Below the pieces are notes generated by a model that was given only the letters and a program-made list of their open reading frames with translations, did no database searches and had not been told where the DNA came from. Position numbers and translations under genes: made by a program. From Sophora flavescens (Eukaryota; Streptophyta; Magnoliopsida; Fabales; Fabaceae), in NCBI GenBank assembly GCA_030762895.1, contig CM061067.1:55028200-55092199 (forward strand): a stretch of DNA of 64,000 bases. Reading direction: 5' to 3'. Position 1 is the first letter of the stretch. Each line of letters begins with the position of its first letter. Below, piece by piece: positions 49,856 through 60,899 of the stretch.

Positions 49856-51103
49856 GCATCTTTAATTATATCATATATTCTTCACAAAGAATACGTACAG
49901 GTAAATAATAGAACCAAGAATACAGAATATATATATATATATATATATATATGATAACTTTTAAGCACTTTTTAGTTTTCAAAAAAAAATTATTGTAATA
50001 AATAAAATTAATTGCTAGACCATGAATTCTAACATGTTATGACAGAACTCAGAAGTCATCTATATAATTAATAAATTATCTCACCTAAACTTTAATCAAG
50101 GAAATCAGAGTCGTTGAGAGTCGTTGTTGAGTGAGTGAGTGATGACTGTCGTCTCAAGAACAAAACATAACAGAGCCGGTGAAGGAATATACTTCATCAT
50201 CAGTGATTTCCATTTGACAATAGCTGCAACGATAATCGGTGGACCAGGTTCTGATGCCTTGCTCTTGGATCTATTGAACACAAGTCGGCACAATAATTTT
50301 AAAACAGGACATAAGATGTCAACAAAAGAAAATCAGATGCAAACACTCAGATCTGGTTCTGTTCACCTCTGGGTATCCGTTTTCAATCCCATGCATCTGA
50401 ATCCTTTGCTCAATGGCTTGCTTCCTTCATCTTTTTGTATCATCTGTCCTGTGTGTGAGAGACATGAAAGAAGAAGAAGAGCAAATTAGTTGAATCCTGA
50501 ATTAGAAATCATTCAAACAATTTGAGAAAATTAGAAATCATTTAAACAATAAAAGAAGAAGAAGAGCAAGAAAGGGGGAGAGGGACCAGTTGTGTGAGAG
50601 TTGAACAAGATGAGACAGACGAACCGGTTGCAGTGAGGGGCGACACCGACGTGAGAGGAGGACCAGCGGCGGCGCCGGAGTGAGAGGAGGACGAGCTGAG
50701 TAAAGGGACCACGAACTCGAAGGCAGGAACACTGGAACAGGAAGTTCGATTTTTTTTGAGCCCTAGCAAGCAATACACTGTTGCTAGCGTGAGAGACTGA
50801 GAGAGAGAGCAAGAAGGAACAACGGGAAAGTAAAATAAAGTCTGGAGCTGATCTGTTTGTGAGGTAAATTGTGAGTGTTTTTTTTTTCCAATGCCCGGGT
50901 CCTGGACAAATTTACTGGACTTCATGAACTGGACAGTAATAAGTAAGAAAAGGGGAATTGATACTCACACCTCTCACTTTGATATTCTCATCTCTCATTA
51001 ACCAAATATTTTTTTATGTTTTATTGATTTTACCTCTACTTATTAATAACCCATTGTCCCCTTTTTTCCTCAATTTTTTGCCCCCTCCTTCCCACCTCAT
51101 CCT

Positions 51104-52371
51104 TGATGCGTGATTTTTTAGATATAAAGGCAAGTGCACCTCGTCGCAATCAAGTAATACGGTGGTAAGACCGGTTATCGTATCCACAAGGATCGGATGT
51201 CAATTACCAATTCACAAACTCAACAACTATCTAGACTAAACTAAAGTATGAGATATCAAAACAGAAAACAAAGCAATACAATATTTTTGGTCTTTTTGGA
51301 CTTTTAACAAACACCTGGAGTGCAGAATTTATAACTGGATAGAATTGGCAGGTTTAGACTACACTAATCCTCCCTTGATTGCAATGGAATGGCTAACAAC
51401 ACAAGTCCTAATTCAATTATGCCAATCAAGCCTTTTCTAAAATACTCAAGCCTAATGTCTTAGGTGCATTGAGCCTAAAACCCCAAATCAAACCCCAATG
51501 TCTTAGGTGGATTAATCTGTGATTTTACATTAAGTCAAGACTTATAAGATTGCAAGCATCCAACAACTATGTCTAGATTCTTGGACTACTTGGCATATGA
51601 TTCATGAGCATGCCCTAACACCAACCTTCAAGTTATCTATTAAAGCAACTAATCATTCCTAGGATGATCAAGCCTAAGAAAGCATTAAGCACAGAATCAC
51701 ACACTCATAAAGAAATAGAAACTTGTATTGAAACCAAATCAATTAACAATCAAATTCAGAAAAGCTACATCTAAACCCAACAATGGGGGAATTAACTACA
51801 CATGATAATGTCTACAAAATAGAAAGAGAGAAGAGAGGAAGAAAACTCCATGACGAATCCTACAGTCTTCTTCCAATCCAAGAGCAGAGAAGATGTCATC
51901 TTTAAGGTCCTAGCCTTCCCCCAGCCATCAGCCCTCTTTAGGGTTTCCGGGCCTCTGCAAAAAGTCCCCTTTTTCTCCGTGTGTCTTTTTATTTATAGGT
52001 CCGAAGGAACAACGGGAGAGTAAAATAAAGGTAGGTCTGGGGCGTGTCTCTGTTTGTGAGGCGAGAAAGTGTGAGCGAGCCTCATTTTGGTTGGTCCCAA
52101 TGCCTGGGTCCTGGACAAATTTGACTGTTGCCTTCTTGAACTGGATCAGTGATGGTCATCAGAAAAGGGGGATAGGTACTTTGGCTCATATTCTTCTCTT
52201 TTTAAGCTCCAAAATCATCCAAGCTTCATTATAGCCAAATATGTTTTTCCTTCTTTATTGAAATTATCTCTACTTAGGAAAAACTATACAAAATCAACAC
52301 TAAATTGGCCTAACTATATGCAAATGCATGTAGAAATGTACGTGGAAAATGAGGTGAAATCACACTCATCA
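51104..52371. mobile_element. Solo LTR, 1.27 kb, with perfect 5-bp duplication
   Basis: It starts TGATGCGTGATTTTTT and ends CACACTCATCA, flanked by ATCCT at 51099-51103 and 52372-52376. Copy A of the duplication has no such insert between the matching poly-pyrimidine tracts. There is no internal domain, so it is a solo LTR, probably Gypsy type. Its right third (about 52003-52270) is odd: it interleaves pieces resembling 50812-51040 with LTR-like pieces. Confidence 0.85.
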
Positions 52372-52591
52372 ATCCTCACCTCATTCTCACTTTTCCCCTC
52401 GCTTTTTCCACAACATAGACATCAAGTTCTCCTCCACCCAAACAGAACAAGAGCAGCGAGAGTATTTCCATCTTCATCATCTAATGATCTGATGTGATGG
52501 AATTTATCTCAATTAGGCACCTGGTCCTGTAATAAAGCCGTAAGTGCCAATCGTCTGCAATTGCTAGTTTAAAACGTTACATATATTTAAT

Positions 52592-52735
52592 ACTTATGGA
52601 AACTAGTTTTCGTAAGTGTAAAAAAATTGATACTCACGGGAAACTAGTTTCCGTAAGTGTAAAAAATTTGATACTTACGGAAACTAGTTTTTGTAACTAA
52701 TTTTCGTAAGTGTGTATTTTCTTGACACTTATGAA
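52592..52735. repeat. Palindromic mini-repeat array, expanded version
   Basis: This is the counterpart of 2860-2925, with about four copies of the GGAAACTAGTTTCC-centred palindrome, some degenerate. Copy A has two clear copies, so the number changed after the duplication. Confidence 0.7.
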
Positions 52736-52988
52736 AGTTAGATTCTGTAATTGAAACCAGAAAAATATTATAAAAACGTAGGTCAAACCAAGAAATTAAA
52801 TAGAAGAACGTTACCTCTCTGTGTGAACTTTCGTCTTCTCCGTATCGAGGATGCCAAAGATATACCAAGGAATCTTAAAGCGTGGAATGTGGAGTGTTGC
52901 ATAGTGAGAGGTGGGAGGAGAATGAAGAAGAACAATAGAATGAAAGGAGAATAAAATAAGAGAATGACGTGGGTTGGATGAGTGAGGT

Positions 52989-53253
52989 TAAAAAGGTATC
53001 TGAGCAGTAACTGAAAGAGGGATTGAAAATTATGAAACAGAAAATAAGAGAGAAGAAGAATGCAACTGAAAAGTATATTTCATTGATTGAATAAGGCTTA
53101 CATCAAAGATGTTTATATAGAGAGCTATACACAGATTATCTTAACAGAAAAGAGATAACTAACTCTTAACTTATTAACAACTTAACAGCAACAGATCAAA
53201 CTAACAGCTAACAGAAAACTGAACTAGAAATTGAACTTGTATTGTCCTTTACA
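52989..53253 (-). repeat. Copia 3' LTR
   Basis: 265 bp, near-identical to 58332-58596. On minus it starts TGTAAAGGACAATACAAG. It is directly preceded on minus by a polypurine tract (GGGGGGA, plus-strand tcccccc at about 53254-53260), which primes plus-strand DNA synthesis. Confidence 0.93.
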
Positions 53254-53550
53254 TCCCCCCGCAAACTCTGGGGAAGGAGTGACTCCGAGTTTGAATAAGC
53301 ATTGCTGAAAAAATGGAAGAGAGATAGCTTTGGTGAGAACATCAGTTGTTTGCTCTAAAGCTGGAGTATGGCTAACTGCAAGAGTCTTCTATTGAACTCT
53401 ATCACGAACAAAAAATAAGTATAACTCAAAATGTTTGGTGCGAGAATGCAAGATTGGGTTGGCAGCTAGAAGAACGGCACTGAGGTTATCACACTATATT
53501 ATTGGAGTGCCAGAGATATGCTCTTGGAGTTCATGCAATAAGGAAATGAT

Positions 53551-54675
53551 CTAGGAGAATTCAGCTGCAACTACAGCAATGCTTCTGTATTCTGCCTCGG
53601 TGCTAGAATAAGATACGATATGCTGCTTTTTAGACGACCAGGACACTAAGTTGGTGCCAAGGAAGATGCAATAGCCATAAGTGGATTTACGGTCATCCAC
53701 ATTAGACCCCCAATAGGAATCATAGAAGGTTGTCAAGCTCATAGCAGAGCTTGGTTGAATGGAAAGACCATGGTGAATGGTGCCAGCCAGGTATCGAAGA
53801 GTTTGGTGTAGTTTGGCAAACCAAGATCTTGGGGCTTGCTTTAGGCCATAGAGTGCCTTGTGGAGTTTGCAGACCAGTGAGCCGTCTCCTTGCACAAAGC
53901 CAGGTGGTTGAGACATAAACACTTCCTCCTGCAAGTCTCCATCGAGGAATGCATTGTTGATATCAATTTGATGAAGCAACCAACCTTTGGAGACAGCCAG
54001 TGATAGAACTGCACGGATGGTAGCAGGTTTAACAACTGGACTGAAGGTTTCAAAGTAGTCAAATCCCTCTTGTTGGAGAAAGCCTTTTGCAACAAGGCGG
54101 GCTTTATGCTTGTTCACAGTGCCATCTGCATTCCTTTTGATTTTAAGCACCCATTTGTAGCCTATTGGTGTTCTGCCAGGGGGTAATGGTAAAAGACTCC
54201 ATGTATGGTTTTGTTGCAGGGCGTTGAATTCCTGTTGCATGGTAGATTTCCAAAATGAAGATGCTAAGGCAGTGGTGACTCTGGTAGGCTCTATATCTGC
54301 AGGAACCGCCTCAGTCTGAAAGGTGTATCTTGGTTTGACAATCCCTGCTTTGCCTCTGGTGACCATGGAATGAGTATTGTCAGTAGTTGGAACTGTGGAT
54401 TGAGGCACTGAAGGAGTTGTTTGTGCTGAAGCAGCTGGTGAGTCACTTGGAATGTTATTGGCAGCAGACCGTGTATGCTCAGTGGCAGCAAGAAAATCAA
54501 GTGTAGGTACAGGAGGCATAGAGTTAAAGTTAGTAATAGGAACAATAGGTATACAAGGCATTGGTAATCTAGACATAGAAGAAGGAGGAGTAGATGTAGC
54601 CGGAGTTATTGAAAAAGCAGGATTAGATTTAAAGGGAAAGTAAAGTTCATTAAACTTGACATGCCTAGATACATA
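53551..54675 (-). pseudogene. Copia reverse transcriptase-RNase H with active-site deletion
   Basis: The minus frame is open from the CACTA junction at 54675 down to 53551. It has the RT start (WKSTMQQEFNALQQNHTW, KARLVAKGFLQQ, LHQIDINNAFLDGDL with a conserved Asp, LHKALYGLKQAPRSW). It then jumps directly to the RNase H lead-in (LRYLAGTIHHG) and RNase H (DRKSTYGYCIFLG, SSTEAEYRSIA). The stretch that should carry the YVDD catalytic motif is missing without loss of frame. Such a protein could not reverse-transcribe. The adjoining 27 codons of open frame up to 54759 come from the CACTA insert. Confidence 0.9.
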
Positions 54676-56043
54676 GACTACAAGAATACATGGAATTACC
54701 GACGGCCGTTTACCGACGGTCATTTTTTCGACAAAAATTTTATTATTGCCGACGGACATTCAGGTGAGCTGCCTTTTTCTCCAACCCTCTTCTCTCTGTT
54801 TGTGCATTATAGCTAGTAACTCAATCTTTGTCTTCTCCAGTGAACAACCACCAGTTTGGAGCACCAGTCACCAATACGGTTGTTTCAGGTGAGTTTGCAA
54901 TTTAATTTTAAATTTATTTAGATTTTTTTGTTTATTAATTTAAATGTTGAATGGATAGTTGTTGATTATGATGTTGTAAATTGTTAGGACAATGATAAAA
55001 TGTATTGGAATTTATTGTTGGATCGATTTTTTTTAACTGTGTTGGACAGTTAGGTGTATTGTACTGTTATATTGTAAATTGTTAAGTGTGTTGGACTATT
55101 ATATATGTTGGATCAATTTAGTAAATTTTTATCTACTTGTGGTTTGGATTGCAAATGCATATGCTGGTTTTGTTTTATTTATGATATTGTTATTTAGAAT
55201 TTTATCGTGGTTAGAAACATGTGTCATTTAATGCCGGTTTATGGTAGTGCAAAATTCACCGTTAGCTTTTGATTTCATGCAGCAGAATGCAGAGTGCATG
55301 CAGCAGCAGATGGAGACTTGGTCTACAGTGATGACCTGACCTCTCCTCGATTTGCTTCCACCAGAGAGGCGCAGCGCTCTATAGGGGGTCATCCATGCCA
55401 GTCAGTCCTCCACTACTTCTATCGTGCCACCACCGCAGCCGCATGATGCCGGTGTGACTCCTGCGCCACATCATGATGGTCAAGTGACGCCGGTGAACCC
55501 CCCTACAGGATGACGATGAATGTTATTATGATGATGATTATTAGGATAGTTTTATATTTACTTGTGTTTTCTAGACAGACGGATATTTTATGTATGGAAT
55601 ATTTATGTTATCTTAAATTTAATTGCCTTTTTAATTATTTGTAATTTCTATTATGTTGATCTAATATAATAATATAATAAATTAATTATAATAAAATAAA
55701 AATTTTAATATTTTAAATAAAAAAGAATTACTAATTTAAAAAAAAATAACTAAAAAATAATTATTAATTAAAAAATTTTAAATCCGTCGGAAATGCTTGT
55801 TACCGACGAAAAAATTCGTCGGAAACGTTACTGACGGAAAAATCCGTCGAAAACGTTACCGATGGAAAAATCCGTCGGTAATTTTCCGATGGACTCGGCT
55901 TGTCCGTCGGAAACCGTTTCCTACGAGCCGGATACCGACGGATTTGGTCCGTCGGAATTTCCGTAAAAAACGTGCATTACCGGCGGATTTTTTGCTTTTC
56001 CGACGGGTTTTGGCCGTTGGTAATCCCTGATTTTTTTGTAGTG
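54676..56043. mobile_element. Non-autonomous CACTA element nested in Copia
   Basis: The right end on minus reads CACTACAAAAAAATCAGGG. The left end on plus reads GACTACAAGAATACATGG, a CACTA end with one changed base. Both lie next to ATA (54673-54675 and 56044-56046), a 3-bp target duplication. Subterminal sequence is packed with ccgacgg / ccgtcgg motifs (54700-54760, 55780-56030). Removing the element rejoins the Copia frame at the end of integrase. No transposase is encoded. An internal region with possible splice sites (54780-54900) and a short GC-rich stretch (55260-55515) may be captured sequence. Confidence 0.9.
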
Positions 56044-56046
56044 ATA

Positions 56047-57650
56047 AACTCTTCCTTTAGATCTTAAGTATAAGTAGCCTTTATCATTAGGACTATATCC
56101 AATAAAAACACACTGCTCAGATTTAAATTCAAATTTCTGTTTATTATAAGGCCTTAAGAAGGGATAACAGGCACTACCAAAGGTCCTAAATTCATTATGA
56201 TTAGGACTATATCCAATAAAAACACACTGCTCAGATTTAAATTCAAATTTCTGTTTATTATAAGGCCTTAAGAAGGGATAACAGGCACTACCAAAGGTCC
56301 TAAATTTATTATATTTCGATTTTTTATTAAACAAAACTTCTAGAGGGGTTGAGTTACGTAACACAGGTGTAGGGAGCCTATTAATCAGGTAAGTAGCAAT
56401 TTGGAAAGCCTCCCCCCAAAATCTTAGAGGCATAGAGGCATTAGCTAACATAGAAAGTCCCATTTCCGTAATATGTCTATGCTTTCTTTCAGTAGATCCA
56501 TTTTGCTCATGAGTGTAGGGACAACTAAACCTATGAATTATGCCAAAGCTATTGAGATAACTAGTGAAGGGGCTGTATTCTTTGCCACCATCGATTGAAA
56601 CAACTTAATCATGCATCCTAATTGGTTTTCAACAAGTTTCTTGAAGTGGATAAAGGATGCAAGAGCCTGAGATTTACTATGCAGAATATATATCCAAGTA
56701 AACTTGGAATAAGCATCTATAAAATTGATGTAATACCTACTTCCATTGGAAGAGGGAATAGGGGCTGGTCCCCAAATGTCAGAGTATACTAACTGTAAAG
56801 GTTGTGTGTAAGAGGTTAGGGAATCAGCAAAGGGAAGCTTATGAGACTTTCCTAAACAACAAAATTCACAAAAAATGGCATTTTATTAACTGAAACAGGT
56901 ATATTACATTGCTGTAGAAATGTAGAAACTACTTTAGATGAGGCATGGCCTAACCTAGCATGCCAAGTAGTGTAGAAATCATTCTTATTAGAAACATGTT
57001 GCTGTGTAAAAACAGAACAATCTTTATTTGAATCGGAATTAAAAGATCTATTTGCAAGTAAGGTACAAGAATTAGAAGAAGAATATGGTATGTGTATCTC
57101 ATCAAAGGCATAGAGGCCATCTTTGAGCTTGCCTTCCAAGAGGACTTGCTTAGTTTCCTGATATTTAACACAACACTTGTCAGCATGAAATTCAAAAAAG
57201 ACATGATTTTCTTTTGCGAATTGTGAAACAAGTTTTTCGAAATATGTGGAACATGTAAAAGATTGGACAAAAATAAAGGCTGAGATGCATTCTTGGGAGG
57301 AAAAAAGAAAGATTTACCAATGTGGCTTATGTTGGTTGAAGAACCATTTGCCACTTTAACCTTACTTTCACCATTGTACTGAGGTTCAGTCATCAAGTTG
57401 GACGAGTTAGGAGTGACATGGTTGGTAGCCCCTGAGTCTGGGTACCAAGTAGGATCATATAGTGTCTCCGGGACAGCAAGCATAGAGGTACTAGGTTCAT
57501 CAGCACATCCCATTTGACTGATCATTGCTGAACTTGCAGCAAGATTGTCATTATTATTTTGAGGAAAAGAATCATCCTAGTAGTTGGGATTGAACCTATG
57601 ATAGCAGTGTAGGGCAATGTGCCCATATTTTCTGCATACTTGACACTTGG
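56047..57650 (-). pseudogene. Copia zinc knuckle, protease and integrase region, frame-broken
   Basis: On minus: a CCHC zinc knuckle (C-Q-V-C-R-K-Y-G-H-I-A-L-H-C, about 57597-57640), the aspartic protease motif DSGATNH in a frame at 57525-56950, the GAG-pre-integrase block WHARLGHASSKVV (57139-56852), and integrase remnants ending in FWGEAFQIATYLINRLP and VFIGYSP (56463-56086). Integrase inserts the cDNA copy and protease matures the polyprotein. Stops and frame changes separate the blocks. The end of integrase carries a 114-bp tandem duplication. Confidence 0.85.
56086..56313 (-). repeat. 114-bp in-frame tandem duplication in Copia integrase
   Basis: Two adjacent 114-bp copies (starts 56086 and 56200) encode the same 38 residues twice, from the FRTFGSACYPFLRPY block to VFIGYSPN. 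The period is a multiple of three, so frame is kept. The two copies are nearly identical, so the duplication is recent. Confidence 0.93.
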
Positions 57651-58307
57651 GTTTGTTTCCACCCTCTTGATTGCCTTGATTTGAATATTGATTGCCTTGA
57701 TTTGAATATTGATTTGAATACTGCTGTCCTCCTCGTCCTCTTTGGTTGGAGAATTGGAATCTTCCTCCTCTATTGTTTGATCCTCCTCTACCTCGATAGA
57801 ACTGTTGTGTTTACAAGTAATTGGCTTGAAGATTTTGCATTGAAAAAGAATTCGATTCTTGTTGTTGGCATGACAGATAATAGGAAGTCATTTATTAAAC
57901 CTGTTTTCTTGGCACTCTTCAGTTGCACCTTCAATTGGCTGATTTTTGCTCTACTTTGTGAAGCAAAGAAGACCTCGATCTTTTTCCAAATCTGAAAAGA
58001 ATATTGGCGTCCCACCATCCTTGTGTGGAGATTCTCTGACATTGATGCAAGAAGCCAAGAAGCAAGAAGTTGATCTTGCTGTTCCAATTTGAAAATTCAT
58101 TACTAATCTTTCCCTTTGCTTTATCTTCATCTGTCAGACACTGTTCTGGATTTCCCCCATTTTCTTCAATATGTTTCAGAAGTTTATGGCCCTTGATGTT
58201 GAATAGTGCTTGTTGTTTCCATGGCAGAAAATTGTCATCGTTGAGCTTGATTGCATTGGAGCAGTGAATGTTTGTGCTACGAACTTTGACCCAGAAGCTT
58301 CACCCAT
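57651..58307 (-). pseudogene. Copia gag, frame-broken
   Basis: The likely start codon is at 58307 on minus, shortly after the primer site. The frame at 58087-57788 has the Copia gag pattern (LLASWLLASMSENLHTRMVG, then an IWKKIEVFFASQSRAKI block). It contains frame changes and leads to a Q/N/R-rich linker and the zinc knuckle. Gag would form the virus-like particle in the cytoplasm. Confidence 0.8.
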
Positions 58308-58319
58308 TTTGGGAATGAA

Positions 58320-58331
58320 GCTCCGATACCA
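58320..58331 (-). promoter_or_regulatory. Copia primer-binding site
   Basis: On minus it reads TGGTATCGGAGC, directly after the 5' LTR. It differs at one base from the complement of initiator tRNA-Met. Confidence 0.88.
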
Positions 58332-58596
58332 TAAAAGGTATCTGAGCAGTAATTGAAAGAGGGACTGAAAATTATGAAACAGAAAATAAGAGAGAAAAAG
58401 AATGCAACTGAAAAGTATATTTCATTGATTGAACAAGGCTTACATCAAAGATGTTTATATAAAGAGCTATACACAGATTATCTTAACAGAAAAGAGATAA
58501 CTAACTCTTAACTTAGTAACAACCTAACAACAACAGATCAAACTAACAGCTAATAGAAAACTGAACTAGAAAACTGAACTTGTATTATTCTTTATG
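58332..58596 (-). repeat. Copia 5' LTR
   Basis: 265 bp, same length as the left LTR, with a small number of differences. Its edges abut the primer site and the GAGGT duplication. Confidence 0.93.
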
Positions 58597-60463
58597 GAGG
58601 TAAATAAAGGGTTAGGGTTAAGAATGATATTTAGGGAATAAAAAAAAAGTAGAGGGATAATAGAGGTGAGAATAGTAATTTATGGGGTGGTAAAATCAAA
58701 TCCCTAAGAAAAGAATACATGTATGTTTGCTTGCTGGATGGAAATGTCAGTTAAGCTGCATCGGATTTTTCGGGCCAGCCTGAAAATCTTCCGGCAGACC
58801 CGCATTTTTTCTGGCCTATATTTTTGGAACCTAGATCAACCTAAAATGCGGGTCATTCGGGTGAGTCCATCGGGCTGGGACAAAATTGTCGGATATACTT
58901 AGGAGTAGACACTAACAATCAATTATACTTATAAATTCACGACAAAAAAATATAAATATATATATACTTACAAATTATAAAATTTAGGTGTTATTTCGTA
59001 ATTGCTTGTAATATTATTTTTCAAAAAAAATAAATATGTGATAATAATTATTATTATTATATATATATATATATATATTATATTTTTGTTGATAAACTAT
59101 TAGACATATTTTCCTTATTAGAAAAGAGCATTCTAATTTACAGGCACGTGAAAGTTTGTCCACTTCCAAAACAAGTTCAACAATATTTAAAGAGGTTTCA
59201 TTAAAAATTAATTAATAATTTTTTAAAGAATTTAATTATATACATTATTAGTGTAAAAGTCTTTTACATTATTAATCAATCATATATAATCACATTATTA
59301 AAGATATTTGACTTTCATAATAATTATCTTAAAAATCACACATTGGGCGATGTATGATTAATTGATAATGCATCAAGATTAAACTATTCCTTTAGTCTTA
59401 AAAATATTATCCTCTTTTAAGTGTGAGATTAACATTTTATCAATATATTAATATTAATATCACTATAACTCAAATTTTGACATTACAAAAATATCCACAC
59501 CTGCGTATATTAGTGGATAAAATCCATTGTGGGTCGGATTTGGGAAACAGATATTTTCTTCCATGGGTATGCGAGGCATTATGGGTTTAAGACCCGAAAC
59601 AATGACCTGATGAACTCGAAAATCCAAATCAAACCAATTAAATTGGTTCTCAATTTTTTGGTGTTCGGTTCCAAATCGAACCAAGTCCGATGGTGATTGG
59701 TTTGATTCTCGGGTTCGAGGATTCCGAACTAATTACTATATTTTAATATATATATTTATTATTTAATATTTAATATATATTAATATTTAAATATATTTTA
59801 ATATTTTAATATTTATTATATTTACTTTTTATATATTTAATTTATATATATTTAATTTATATATATATATATATATATGTATATTGAAATTTAATAATTT
59901 TTGGGTCCGAATCGAACCAAAACATTCTTTAATGATTTTGTTTGGTTCGGGTTTTGTATGAAAATTTATTAAAACCGAACCGAATCATTTTTTATTGATT
60001 CGAATTTTTCTCCACCTAAAATCGAACCAAATCGACCCGCTACATCCCTACGAGACATTATTTATGCATGCTCATTAAATGAGACGGGGATCGTATTGAA
60101 GTACTTGTACTTGCGAGTACTCGTATCCGCTTGTCGTAATTTTGATCTTTATTTTAGGGACTAGATATTTTAAATATAACTTTGGAAATTTAGATTTTTG
60201 ATTTATGTATTGATTATTATATTATTGAATTATGATTTAAGTGTATCTGATACTTCAAGAACAAAAAGTTTAACGTTATTATTTTAATTCCAAGTGTTAA
60301 GAGTTGTTAAATTCTATTTTTTAGTTTTTTTTGGCATTGTTTTTAATCTTTAATAATTTAATGGATATCCACTAAATATGTGAAAAATTAAGAAATGGGT
60401 ACCTATATGAATATGGAGCATAAATGAATAAGGATTTTATAATTAGTTAAATTACTCGCCCCC

Positions 60464-60899
60464 GTAACACCTCGATTTCTTGATTAGGGTTTAAGGAAGA
60501 GATTAAGGATAATTAAAGACTTAATCATGTTCGTTAGGTAATAGTTAACTTGCGTTTCAAGTTTGAGGAGAATCAGAGTTGAAACGGGTCCGAAACGCAC
60601 ACAAATGCTAAATCGAGCTATTAATTAGTCAGTTAATTAATTAATTGAGAATTAGAATATTAAAATTTGATTGGGCTTGATCATAATAATTTTTTTTAGT
60701 AGCCTAAAATAATTAAGAAAATACTCCAGCAGTAGGAAGATACAGAAGAAAACACCCGGTTGTGCCAACGGAGCAACACGTTATGACACTTGTCTTCCAC
60801 TAAAAATAAGTAAAGCATACAATGACACTTGTCTTCCACTAACTATCTAAGTGTAAAGCATGCAATGACACTTGTCTTCCACTAACTATCTAGGTAAAG
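60464..60899 (+). mobile_element. Gypsy-like LTR start, partial
   Basis: Sequence unrelated to copy A begins with gtaacacctcgatttc, similar to the TGTAACACC start of many plant Gypsy LTRs. A 48-60-bp tandem repeat containing aatgacacttgtcttccact lies at about 60780-60895. The rest of the LTR is not traceable beyond the next element. Confidence 0.45.

Larger units (their letters stand above)
52989..58596 (-). mobile_element. Copia LTR retrotransposon, 5.6 kb, with nested CACTA
   Basis: Two 265-bp LTRs (52989-53253 and 58332-58596) and a perfect 5-bp duplication GAGGT (52984-52988 and 58597-58601) delimit the element. Copy A keeps the empty site (gagtgaggtaaata near 3200). On minus the order is 5' LTR, primer site, gag, protease, integrase, reverse transcriptase and RNase H, polypurine tract, 3' LTR, which is the Copia order. 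Coding regions are damaged. Without the CACTA insert the element would be about 4.2 kb, short for Copia, consistent with internal deletions. Confidence 0.95.
45424..60463 (+). repeat. Segmental duplication, copy B, expanded by insertions
   Basis: Matching pieces to copy A lie at about 45424-45728, 49856-51103, 52372-52988, 58597-59700 and 60207-60463. The gaps are a hAT transposon, a solo LTR, a Copia element and a 500-bp stretch (59700-60207) missing from copy A. The block ends near 60463, where Gypsy-type LTR sequence starts. The duplication predates these insertions. Confidence 0.9.
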
